From contig NZ_CP100756.1 of NCBI RefSeq assembly GCF_024266705.1, positions 1,550,001-1,614,000 of the forward strand: a DNA stretch of 64,000 nt. The letters run 5' to 3'. The notes under the pieces were generated by a model that saw only the letters and a list, made by a program, of their open reading frames with translations, did no database searches and had not been told where the DNA came from. Each line of letters begins with the position of its first letter. The stretch's first letter is position 1. Source of the DNA: Natrinema gelatinilyticum (GTDB taxonomy: Archaea > Halobacteriota > Halobacteria > Halobacteriales > Natrialbaceae). The position numbers were made by a program, and so were the translations under genes. Of this stretch, positions 15,270 through 22,625 are shown in pieces.

Positions 15270-15671
15270 ATGCCGAAAGCTACCAACGCGGACGATTCGG
15301 ACCCATCTGACGGCGTACAGATCGACATGATCAGCGGGGAGCGACTGGACGGTATGGCAACGATGGAGAAGATCAGGATGATCTTAGACGGCGTCCATGA
15401 CGGTAACATCGTGATCCTCGAGGAGGGATTGACTCCCGACGAAGAGAGTCGACTTATCGAGGTGACGATGGCCGAGATCAGTCCCGACGAATTCAACGGC
15501 ATCGAGATCGAAACCTATCCAAAATCCGATACTCGCAACTCATCGCTGCTTAGCCGCCTTATGGGGAGCGATCAGCCGGATACGAAACTGACGGTGATCG
15601 GACCGGCAAACCAGATAGAGACGCTCCACAAGGACGAAACGCTCATCAGTGCGCTCGTGTCCCGTAACTAA
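15270..15671 (+). CDS. oapB: DUF2073 protein, origin-associated (OapB-type)
   Basis: A 133-residue protein typical of DUF2073: VQIDMISGERLDGMATMEKI, then DGNIVILEEGLTPDEESRLIE, then FNGIEIETYP, then KLTVIGPANQIETLHKDE. The biochemical role is unknown; the family always travels with the Era-like GTPase. A GTG at 15261 overlapping the oapA stop is an alternative start, which would couple translation. It ends with TAATG, its stop overlapping the start of the next gene. Confidence 0.85.
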   Translation: MPKATNADDSDPSDGVQIDMISGERLDGMATMEKIRMILDGVHDGNIVILEEGLTPDEESRLIEVTMAEISPDEFNGIEIETYPKSDTRNSSLLSRLMGSDQPDTKLTVIGPANQIETLHKDETLISALVSRN

Positions 15672-16717
15672 TGCCACACCAGTGTACGAACTGCGGCCGG
15701 ACGTTCGCCGACGGCTCCAAGGAGATGCTGTCGGGCTGTCCCGACTGCGGCGGCAACAAATTTCAGTTCGCGCCGACTGCCGCGGCCGCAGCTGAATCGT
15801 TCGACGATGGCGGTGATCCACGGTCGGCTTCGTCAGCCGGTGGGGGCGGACCGACGACCGTCGACTCACCCGATTCGACGGACTCGGCTGACCCATCCGC
15901 GTCCGCGGAGTCGTCGGGTGTGCCGACGCGAGCCGCTAAAACCGTTCGCGATTGGGTATCCACTGACTCGTCGGACAGCCGGAGCGAAGAGTACACTGAT
16001 GCTCCCGAACAAGCACACCGGAACGGATCCGATTCCACCGGACGCCAGCAACCGGGTCGGTCGCACACAGCCTCCCGGTCGGACAACCCCTGGCCCTCGA
16101 GTGCGAAACCCCAGACCGACGAATCGAGTTCACCGACGAACGACGGGTTTGCCGAGTGGCCTGAAACGGCTCGCCGACCCAAAGATCGATCCGACGCTCA
16201 GAGCGAGCCCGAGTCACCGGGCGACGGGCGCGAAGAACGAACCGAACGGAACGCCGGCCAGCCGGATCACTCGTCGGCCACTCCCGCCGAACCGTCTACT
16301 GAAGATGAGAATTCGGCTCAAGCCGACGCCCGCAGCGAAATTTTTCCAGCGAAAGACCTTCCCTCCTACTCAGCGGGTCCCGATCGGCCCACCGTAGAAC
16401 GGAAAGCCGACGGCAGTACTCGGGTGGATGCGCGGGACAGCGCCGAAGATACCGATACCGGGGCAGACGATGGTCACCCACCCGATCACGGTCGTGTTGT
16501 CAGCGAACCGAGCGGCGAGCGCCCGTCCATCGAGGAGCTCCGCGCGGAACTCAACGAACAGTTCGAAAGCATCAAGATCGTTAGCCCGGGCCAGTACGAG
16601 CTCAATTTGATGGAACTGTACAATCGCGAAGAGTACATTATTTCACTCCAGGAAGACGGCCGGTACGTCATCGACGTCCCGGATTCATGGCGCGCTAGCG
16701 ACGACGATGCTGGCTGA
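15671..16717 (+). CDS. oapC: Zinc-ribbon protein, origin-associated (OapC-type)
   Basis: A 348-residue protein in three parts. Residues 1-30 form a zinc ribbon (C5, C8, C23, C26). Residues about 31-275 are a low-complexity Ser/Asp/Pro/Thr/Glu region, surely disordered and much longer than in homologues with short linkers. Residues about 276-345 are the conserved C-terminal domain (RPSIEELRAELNEQFESI, then SPGQYELNLMELY, then YVIDVPDSWR). The domain is found in archaeal proteins linked to the GTPase and DUF2073 genes. The architecture suggests an adaptor with a nucleic-acid-binding ribbon, which is inference. Start overlaps the oapB stop by one base. Confidence 0.85.
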   Translation: MPHQCTNCGRTFADGSKEMLSGCPDCGGNKFQFAPTAAAAAESFDDGGDPRSASSAGGGGPTTVDSPDSTDSADPSASAESSGVPTRAAKTVRDWVSTDSSDSRSEEYTDAPEQAHRNGSDSTGRQQPGRSHTASRSDNPWPSSAKPQTDESSSPTNDGFAEWPETARRPKDRSDAQSEPESPGDGREERTERNAGQPDHSSATPAEPSTEDENSAQADARSEIFPAKDLPSYSAGPDRPTVERKADGSTRVDARDSAEDTDTGADDGHPPDHGRVVSEPSGERPSIEELRAELNEQFESIKIVSPGQYELNLMELYNREEYIISLQEDGRYVIDVPDSWRASDDDAG

Positions 16718-17114
16718 ACGACGCTGTTGAAAGCGACCGAAACCGGAGTCGATGCGCGTCCTGAAGCTGTAGCCGTGGTCTTTCTAACTACCACCGGATT
16801 GTTTCAACTCTACATCCTCCGAAACTCGTTTTAATTCGCCATACTGCGGCTCTTCTATTTCCATCTGAAATGGTGGTTTATTGGGTTCGTTCCAAGAATG
16901 CGGCTTTCCCGTCGGACTACCAGGGAAGACTCGGTCGTTCGATGAGATACGAGAGCCACCGACGTCGTCCTCTTGTGAACGGACGTGTACTTCGCGGTTG
17001 AGCGACCGGAGCTACTCGATAGATGAAGGTGACCGAGTCAATAAGTTCGACGGACTGTGGAGGGACGGATGGAACCCGTGTAGAACGGTTCGACAGACTG
17101 AAGGGAGACAGATG
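16718..17114. other. Gene-free stretch after oapC
   Basis: No supported gene. A weak ORB-like sequence, TTTCCATCTGAAATGGTGG, lies at about 16858-16876. The remainder appears to be leader and spacer for the downstream small gene. Confidence 0.5.
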
Positions 17115-17122
17115 GATTTATG
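17115..17122 (+). promoter_or_regulatory. TATA-like box for the small membrane peptide gene
   Basis: GGATTTATG lies about 25-32 bases before the ATG at 17147, the spacing of a haloarchaeal leaderless promoter. Confidence 0.5.
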
Positions 17123-17146
17123 CGACGCGGATTCGACGTCACGCAC

Positions 17147-17236
17147 ATGAGTACTGCAACCAAGATCGTTCTCACTACGGTCGCCGTATCGGCGCTGCTG
17201 TCGATCCTGCTTGTTTTCCAGAACGCGCTCGCCTGA
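17147..17236 (+). CDS. 29-residue membrane peptide upstream of a conserved gene
   Basis: ATG at 17147 opens a 29-residue frame: a short polar start (MSTATK) and a single hydrophobic helix (IVLTTVAVSALLSILLVF) ending FQNALA. Its TGA overlaps the ATG of the next gene (TGATG), so translation is almost certainly coupled. A TATA-like box lies at leaderless distance, so this peptide, not the next gene, would be first on the transcript. The composition is that of a real membrane anchor rather than chance. The function is unknown; it may anchor or regulate the downstream protein. Confidence 0.7.
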   Translation: MSTATKIVLTTVAVSALLSILLVFQNALA

Positions 17237-18024
17237 TGTTCGAAACCCGTCCGCTCTCGAGTCCGGTCGAGGACGTTCGGGCAGTTCACGCCCCAAGTGC
17301 CTCGATATTCGATTGCGACCGCGATTTCGAGACGCTGCCGCCGGCTCAGGCCGAGGATCTCGGTCTACTCGTCGACGCACTCGAGCCCGCGAGCTATCCT
17401 GCAGCCTGGCTACCCAGCGACGCCCCGGCGTTGCTCGCTCGCTACGCGAGTTCGGATCTCACGATCGGAATGCCCGGCGACGGAAGTATCGTCTGGACAC
17501 GCCAGACCGAACCACCGGTCGTTCTCGTCAAGCCGCGAGTCGAAGGGTCGCCAGCCACGTTTGTCGATTTCCTGCTCGCCGAGGCATTCGTCCAGGTCGG
17601 ACTCGACGTTCCGGAACAGTTCATCGGCTTCTTCGAGGAATCGTACCGCGACCTCGATGCGGCAGTTCCACTCGATCCAAACGCCACCTATCAAATCGCT
17701 GCAGCGCTGTACGATGGCTGGGTGGGTCTTCAGACCCGGGACGTCTTTGCGGAGTGGCACGACGATTATCCCGCACTCGCCGACGCCTGGCAAGATGCCG
17801 GAAGCCGACTCGAGAACCGCGTTGCTGGGTTGCCAAGCGCCGTTTCTCGCGGTGATACCGATTTCGCTGACGCGACCGAACTCGCGTGTGCGGCGATCAA
17901 GCACGCGATCGAACTGCCGGCTCCCTTCGCAGCCCTCGATACCGACGGCTATCGAGATCACGGTCCCGAGTACGCGATTCGCTGGGCCGAGAAGACGTTC
18001 GACTCGCTCGCCGACGAGTCGTAA
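17236..18024 (+). CDS. Conserved haloarchaeal hypothetical protein
   Basis: A 262-residue soluble acidic protein with no signal peptide or recognisable catalytic motif. The middle holds PPVVLVKPRVEGSPATFVDFLLAEAFVQ and the end a helical repeat-like region (FADATELACAAIKHAIELPAPFAALD). It looks like a helical, domain-sized protein common among haloarchaea but uncharacterised. It is translationally coupled to the upstream 29-residue membrane peptide, hinting that the pair forms a membrane-tethered unit. Confidence 0.75.
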   Translation: MFETRPLSSPVEDVRAVHAPSASIFDCDRDFETLPPAQAEDLGLLVDALEPASYPAAWLPSDAPALLARYASSDLTIGMPGDGSIVWTRQTEPPVVLVKPRVEGSPATFVDFLLAEAFVQVGLDVPEQFIGFFEESYRDLDAAVPLDPNATYQIAAALYDGWVGLQTRDVFAEWHDDYPALADAWQDAGSRLENRVAGLPSAVSRGDTDFADATELACAAIKHAIELPAPFAALDTDGYRDHGPEYAIRWAEKTFDSLADES

Positions 18025-18139
18025 TCGACTGGTCGTTTGCTGATGGTTCGTTTTCACGCGGATGCTGTCGTAACCAATCTCCTGTGGATGCTGTCGTCAA
18101 CGAAGTCGTGCGAGACGATCGCGACCAGCAATCAGCTCT

Positions 18140-18718
18140 CTAGAACTCGGCGTCGACGTTGCCGTCCTCGTCGAGGTCGATTACGCCGTCGAACAGCGCG
18201 CGGAATTCGTCGACGGTGTCCGCGTCGTGGGGTTCCTCCGAAAGGTGAAAGAGTCCGACCGCGTCGTATTCGTCGAGTAGATCGAGGATTCGCCTGACAG
18301 CCTCCAGGGCCCGTTCTTCACCAGCGTAGTAGGCCAGTTCGGTGACGGAGTCGAAACTGAGACGGAGTTTTCCGTCGTGTTCGTCGAGAAAGCCGTCGAT
18401 GTGCGCGACGATCCCGTCAATGTCGTCAGGAGCGGCGACGTAATGGACGGTGTCGCTCGAGCGCCGCGAGTATCCCCGTTCGATGCTAAGGGTATCGAGA
18501 ATCTCGGCTCGTTCTTCGTCGACGTCGTAGTACTCGAGTTTCTGACGAACTTCTCGGGCGGTAGTCCGCGTCGAGATGACGAGGAAATTATCGGTGTCTG
18601 CTTTGAGGAAATCAGTGTCGATACGATCCGTCTCACCGGTACTCGGATGCAAAAGGAGTACTCCGGTACCACCGGGTACCGTTTCCGGTGTCCCGTCGAT
18701 TTCGAGCGTATAATCCAT
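18140..18718 (-). CDS. RecA/KaiC-superfamily-like protein without a P-loop
   Basis: A 192-residue protein whose strand and helix order (GTGVLLLHPSTGETD, DNFLVISTRTTAREVRQKLEYYD, HIDGFLDEHDGKLRLSFDSVTELA, VGLFHLSEEPHD) resembles KaiC/RecA-like domains. The Walker A site is absent, however (GGTGVLLLHP lacks GKT), so ATPase activity is unlikely. Haloarchaea have many such degenerate proteins, often near signal transduction genes. The start giving MDYTLEIDG is preferred because CTTAAGGG sits about 25-32 bases upstream, a leaderless arrangement. Confidence 0.7.
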   Translation of the reverse strand: MDYTLEIDGTPETVPGGTGVLLLHPSTGETDRIDTDFLKADTDNFLVISTRTTAREVRQKLEYYDVDEERAEILDTLSIERGYSRRSSDTVHYVAAPDDIDGIVAHIDGFLDEHDGKLRLSFDSVTELAYYAGEERALEAVRRILDLLDEYDAVGLFHLSEEPHDADTVDEFRALFDGVIDLDEDGNVDAEF

Positions 18719-18905
18719 ACTGGCGTGAACAACTTTGGGCAATCCCTTAAGAGTGCGGATGTGGGTCTCGGCGCGCATGAAACTCCAAAATTCGGAGGAA
18801 GGGCCTGAAACGGTTCGAGGGTGGGACAGTGAGTTTCACCGAGTGTCGATACGAAATCCGGATACCCACGGATTTCAGTCAGCGTCGACCCTTCATACAC
18901 CATAC

Positions 18906-18921
18906 TTTAGGTAAGCCTAAA
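18906..18921. promoter_or_regulatory. Palindrome resembling a DtxR/IdeR-family iron box
   Basis: TTTAGGTAAGCCTAAA has perfect 6-bp half-sites around four bases and matches the TTAGGnnnnCCTAA core of DtxR/IdeR (haloarchaeal Idr/SirR) operators. It stands in a 411-bp gene-poor region between two divergent genes but is 188 and 208 bp from their starts. No iron-uptake gene is adjacent, so the site may be orphaned. Confidence 0.5.
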
Positions 18922-19101
18922 AACCTGTCGAAGAGTATCCTGTTACTGATATTCAAGTGCGGCGGTGCCTGGGCTGATGGCTATCGGTGCCTCTGGTATC
19001 CGCTCCACGTTGCGCCGGTACGAATTCGATCGTTCGAAGCGTCCTGTATCGCCCGAAGCGGCCTCCGTCGTCCAATGCAGTAGTTTCTGTATGCGAACTC
19101 G

Positions 19102-19108
19102 TTTATTA
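19102..19108 (+). promoter_or_regulatory. TATA-like box for the methyltransferase gene
   Basis: TTTATTA lies 22-28 bases before the ATG at 19130, the leaderless haloarchaeal spacing, and supports that start. Confidence 0.55.
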
Positions 19109-19129
19109 CTGGCCGTCCATCGTCCGAAC

Positions 19130-19810
19130 ATGATCGTACGCGAGGAATTCGACGACTGGGCGGCGAGTGGCCGGGATAGAGGAATGGAGGAACGCCACTG
19201 GCACACCGCAAAACACGCGCTGGCGCGGATGCCGGTCGAACCCGGCGACACTGTCCTCGACCTGGGCTGCGGGAGCGGCTACGCCGGGCGAGCACTCCGG
19301 GACACCAGCGATGCTGGTCGAGTCTATGGCCTCGACGGGTCGCCGGAGATGGTTCACAACGCGGCCGGATATACCGACGACGAGTCGGTCGGCTACGTCG
19401 TTGGGGATTTCGACACACTCCCGTATACCGACAACTCGATCGACCACTGCTGGTCGATGGAAGCCTTCTATTACGCCTCCGATCCGATGGAAACCCTCCG
19501 CGAAATAGCTCGTGTTCTCCGACCCGGCGGAACGTTCTACTGCGCCGTCAACTATTACGAAGAAAACGTCCACTCTCACGAGTGGGACGAGTTCATCTCG
19601 GTGGGGATGACTCGCTGGAACCGCTCCCAGTATCGGGATGCATTCCGTGAGGCCGGGTTATACGTTGCAGAACAGGACAACGTCCCCGATTACGAAATCA
19701 CGATTCCCGACGAGACCGAGTTTCCACTCGAGGAGTGGGATACCCGTGATGCAATGATCGAACGCTACCGCGAGTTCGGAACGTTGCTCACCGTCGGTGT
19801 CGCTCCGTGA
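19130..19810 (+). CDS. Class I SAM-dependent methyltransferase
   Basis: A 226-residue Rossmann methyltransferase. Motif I is VLDLGCGSGYAGR (around residue 44), followed by an acidic residue in GLDGSPEMV. Motif II lies in DFDTLPYTDNSIDHCWSMEAFYY, and the post-III segment is LREIARVLRPGGTFYCAV. This pattern fits the UbiE/methyltransferase-11 group. The C-terminal third is probably the substrate lid (WDEFISVGMTRWNRSQYRDAF). Substrate unknown. A longer in-frame extension exists, but the promoter position and motif spacing favour the ATG giving MIVREEFDDW. Confidence 0.88.
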   Translation: MIVREEFDDWAASGRDRGMEERHWHTAKHALARMPVEPGDTVLDLGCGSGYAGRALRDTSDAGRVYGLDGSPEMVHNAAGYTDDESVGYVVGDFDTLPYTDNSIDHCWSMEAFYYASDPMETLREIARVLRPGGTFYCAVNYYEENVHSHEWDEFISVGMTRWNRSQYRDAFREAGLYVAEQDNVPDYEITIPDETEFPLEEWDTRDAMIERYREFGTLLTVGVAP

Positions 19811-20071
19811 GTTCTCTCGGTGTCGCACTGGGAGACCTCTATATCGGTATTGCGATCCCGTAGCGGTCGAGTCACTCGGTGGATACCCGTCAGCTCGAAC
19901 CCCCCAATTTCCACTCGAGTTACTCGTTCTTGCCGGTACGATCCGTGACACGTCGGTTGGCTCGAGTTGAAACAGTCCCGTAGAGATATTCAAATTCATA
20001 CATACGTATATTCGGTACTTCCCGAGCGTCGCTTCGTGAGCTGTGCTGAGTCACGATGACCGGAGTGAACG
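19811..20071. other. Gene-free stretch left of the ISH3-family element
   Basis: No gene seen. An AT-rich palindromic patch, CATACATACGTATAT, is at about 19998-20012, the sort of low-melting site insertion sequences often choose, and the insertion sequence begins 60 bp further on. Confidence 0.5.
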
Positions 20072-20186
20072 CTAGTGTGATAGCTGAGTGAAGGAGAAAT
20101 AGAGTCCACAGATGGAGAGAACCGAACCGAGAAAGCTGGGATACGCCGTTCTAAGCGAATGCTGCTGCTCGTCAGGTCCCGCCCAA

Positions 20187-20214
20187 GGCCGCGGGCTGGC
20201 GTCAGCCCGCGGCC
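20187..20214. terminator. Perfect hairpin overlapping the transposase stop codon
   Basis: An 11-bp perfect stem, GGCCGCGGGCT with AGCCCGCGGCC, and a 6-nt loop. It spans the transposase stop at 20202-20204 and should act on the transposase mRNA as a 3' stabiliser or terminator, or impede readthrough from neighbouring genes. Confidence 0.6.
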
Positions 20215-21380
20215 GATGCGTATGTTTCTGGCACACCGACGCCGTTCATCTTAATCTCCCACCTCCGCTCTAACTCTTCCTCTAATGCGTGTCTGATCCA
20301 GTCAGAGAAGGTCTTGAACGTGAATTCCTCGGGCAGGTCGCGCCCGCCCCATCGTGGGCGGGCGACGACCGCCCATCGAAGCACAAGCCAGAGGTTCTCC
20401 AACAAGAATCCAATCAAGACGAACGCAAAGCGGATGACTGGATCCTGTGTCGTTGTTATTACCCGCGCTTGGCGGAATACACGGTAGCTCGTCTCGATCG
20501 CCGATCGTTTCCGATAGAGTCGTTCGACCTGCTTGGGCGTGCGATCGGCCAGATCGCACGCCACATACCCTCGCACAACCTCTCCGCTTTTCCCTCGATT
20601 TCCAGCGTGATAGGACACAGCGACCGCGAGCGGGAATTCCAGTTCCCGCTCGCGGCCTTTGTACATCCGATAGGTCGTCATGTACGAGCAGTGCGTATTC
20701 AGCTTCTTCCTCATGCGCTTGCCCTTCTTTTGGACGGGAACGACAGTCGCAGCAATCTCCCGTGAGCGGCGCAGAATACGTTCGTTGTAGAAGCCACGAT
20801 CAGCCAAGAGCAACTCTATCTCGAAGGGATAGGCTTCGACGCGGTCGAGGACGCGCTCGACCGCGTCGGCCTCTTTCTCATCACTACGGACGTACGTCAT
20901 CGCCAATGTCACTGGCTTTCCGTTCGAGACGAGATACGCCGTGCAGTACCGGTGGCACGTCGTTGTTCCGTCTTTTGCGTGCATGCGGCAGAGTTCACCT
21001 TCTTCATCGGCGTACGTTCCGTGGTAGGGGTTATCGACGAAGTCAATGGAGACGATCCTCGACCGATCAGGGTCGAGGATCGTCATCGCCAACTCCTTGA
21101 GAAGGCGGTTAGCAACCCGCTCAAGCCACTCTCGGTTGAGCGTATGTAGCCAGTCCATGACAGTATCGTCACAGGCAGCGTTGTCGTTGTCCTTGCACGT
21201 CTCCCAGATGGAGGTCTGGTTCACTGCTGCAAGAACCACGACAGCCCAGATATCGCCGGGATCGAGGGGCGAGCCCTCGATCCCTGGCAAAGGGAGCTGG
21301 CAGATGACGTCTTCCGCTAAATCTTTCACGTCCGAGTCCGAAAGAACACCGTCTGGCTGAGGGGTTTTGAACACATTCAC
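20202..21380 (-). CDS. ISH3-family transposase (DDE)
   Basis: A 392-residue transposase, full length, with no internal stop. The acidic catalytic residues are visible in SIDFVDNPYHG, LLLADRGFYNE and KRSAIETSYRVFR, the last being the Y-(2)-R-x(3)-E-x(6)-K type helix shared with IS4 relatives. The N-terminal region (DLAEDVICQLPLPGIEGSPLD) is the family's DNA-binding part. The basic stretch KKGKRMRKKLNTH is less acidic than host proteins. The frame is intact, so the element may still be mobile. Confidence 0.92.
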   Translation of the reverse strand: MNVFKTPQPDGVLSDSDVKDLAEDVICQLPLPGIEGSPLDPGDIWAVVVLAAVNQTSIWETCKDNDNAACDDTVMDWLHTLNREWLERVANRLLKELAMTILDPDRSRIVSIDFVDNPYHGTYADEEGELCRMHAKDGTTTCHRYCTAYLVSNGKPVTLAMTYVRSDEKEADAVERVLDRVEAYPFEIELLLADRGFYNERILRRSREIAATVVPVQKKGKRMRKKLNTHCSYMTTYRMYKGRERELEFPLAVAVSYHAGNRGKSGEVVRGYVACDLADRTPKQVERLYRKRSAIETSYRVFRQARVITTTQDPVIRFAFVLIGFLLENLWLVLRWAVVARPRWGGRDLPEEFTFKTFSDWIRHALEEELERRWEIKMNGVGVPETYASAAG

Positions 21381-21565
21381 TCAACCAGACATCTTCCTCA
21401 TCAGACCCACGCTTTAGCTTCAGCTCTCACACCAGTCGGGAAATACCGATATTCTGCCTGCGGAACAAGACCTCCAAACTGACCCGAGCCGACAGGCGGA
21501 CTCGGATACACGGATGGGGTCGAAGTCGTTGCGCGTGCGAGACGGACTCAACACATCAAAACCGT

Positions 21566-22150
21566 TTACTTCTCGTATCGTTCGCCGGCCGGAATCGCCA
21601 CCTCGAGCCAGTTTTCTTCCGGCGGAAGCGGACAGTCGAAGGTGTCGCTGAAAGCACAGAACGGCGAGTACGCGAGGTTGAAGTCGACGATTATCTCGTC
21701 CCCGTCGGTCAGTTCGTCTTCCGTCGCGAGTTCCATATATCGGCCACCATGGTAGCTCTGTTGACCGGTGGTCTTGTCCCGAAATGGCACGAACAGTGGT
21801 TGTTCGGTCGGGCGTTCCTGTCGGTAGGCTCCCAGTTCGAACGTCCCGTCTTCCAGGTCGTCGTCTGTGCGCGATAGATCGAACGTGAGGGTCGCGGTCC
21901 GACGGTAGCGCACCTCGCGGCCCGCCGTGGTGTCCATCAGAACTGGGTCTGGATTCTCGTGGACCGTCGCGGTTGCGGTTACCCGGTACGTCGGATCCGG
22001 GTCGAAGTAATCGAGCCCGTTGAACGAATCGCGTTCCTCGGGTGGGATCGGCGACTGCGGATGATCAGCGAAAAAATCGTCTTTTTCGGCACGTTTCGAC
22101 TCGAGTTCGTCGCGCCAGCGGTCGACGTCGATGGAACCAGTGTCGCTCAT
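21566..22150 (-). CDS. DUF1684 family protein
   Basis: A 194-residue protein with the DUF1684 pattern. An N-terminal WRDELESKRAEKDDFFADHP is followed by IPPEERDSFNGLDYFDPDP and a beta-rich domain with FVPFRDKTTGQQSYHGGRYM and FNLAYSPFCAFSDTFDCPLPP, then a C-terminal NWLEVAIPAGER. These Pro/Cys/Tyr-rich motifs are diagnostic of the family, whose biochemical role is unknown. The start giving MSDTGSIDVD is at the beginning of the conserved helix; the longer open frame is Arg/Pro-rich and rejected. Confidence 0.88.
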   Translation of the reverse strand: MSDTGSIDVDRWRDELESKRAEKDDFFADHPQSPIPPEERDSFNGLDYFDPDPTYRVTATATVHENPDPVLMDTTAGREVRYRRTATLTFDLSRTDDDLEDGTFELGAYRQERPTEQPLFVPFRDKTTGQQSYHGGRYMELATEDELTDGDEIIVDFNLAYSPFCAFSDTFDCPLPPEENWLEVAIPAGERYEK

Positions 22151-22625
22151 GGGTGACGTAGGTGACCGAGCCTGGAATGCGTTACGTTCCTCACCGCAGG
22201 ATTTGGGCGGTTGTACGATACTGGCCGTTTTTCTCTCCCCTTCCGGTTCGATGTAACGAGGGTCCGCGGGTGACCGTTCGCGATGACACCACTCCCCCTG
22301 CTCATCCTCGCCCCTCGCTTTTTGTTCATGTCGGCTTCCGGGACGTACCACCGCCGGTCTACTCGTTCCCTCGAAGACGTGCGAGTCTGCAGACCGAGGC
22401 GGGACTGGTGACGGAGAGTGGGGGCGGTGAATCGAGACGGGACCGAGAGACGGTCTCGAGCCGTGAACGAAACGGGAGTTACGAACCACGGTTCGGTGTG
22501 GGATCGCTGCTCGTCTGGCAGCGTTCGAGGCAGACGCAGATTCGTTCGTTCTCTCTTCACTATCCCGGTCGTTTAAATACTATCGCGCGACCAACACGGT
22601 TCGTCAACCCTATCACCGACCGACG
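22151..22625. promoter_or_regulatory. Divergent 475-bp intergenic region with a promoter-like box
   Basis: No supported gene on either strand; the frames present are Arg/Ser/Pro-rich shadows. TTTAAATA at 22572-22579 is a strong TATA-like box about 50 bases before the ATG of the downstream helicase, implying a transcript with a leader of roughly 20-25 nt. Confidence 0.5.

Larger units (their letters stand above)
20072..21435 (-). mobile_element. ISH3-family insertion sequence
   Basis: Imperfect 16-bp terminal inverted repeats, CTAGTGTGATAGCTGA at 20072-20087 and its counterpart CTGGTGTGAGAGCTGA read inward from 21435-21420, differ at two positions. They bracket one transposase gene that fills the element. 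The length of about 1.36 kb is that of ISH3-family members. The five flanking bases differ (GAACG left, TCGGG right), so no target duplication is visible; either the ends have drifted or the flanks have been rearranged. Confidence 0.8.

Noticed and set aside
20165-20220. Hairpin at the transposase stop as a CRISPR repeat or attachment site
   Set aside because: The stem occurs once, with no repeated spacing; no CRISPR array is present anywhere in the window.
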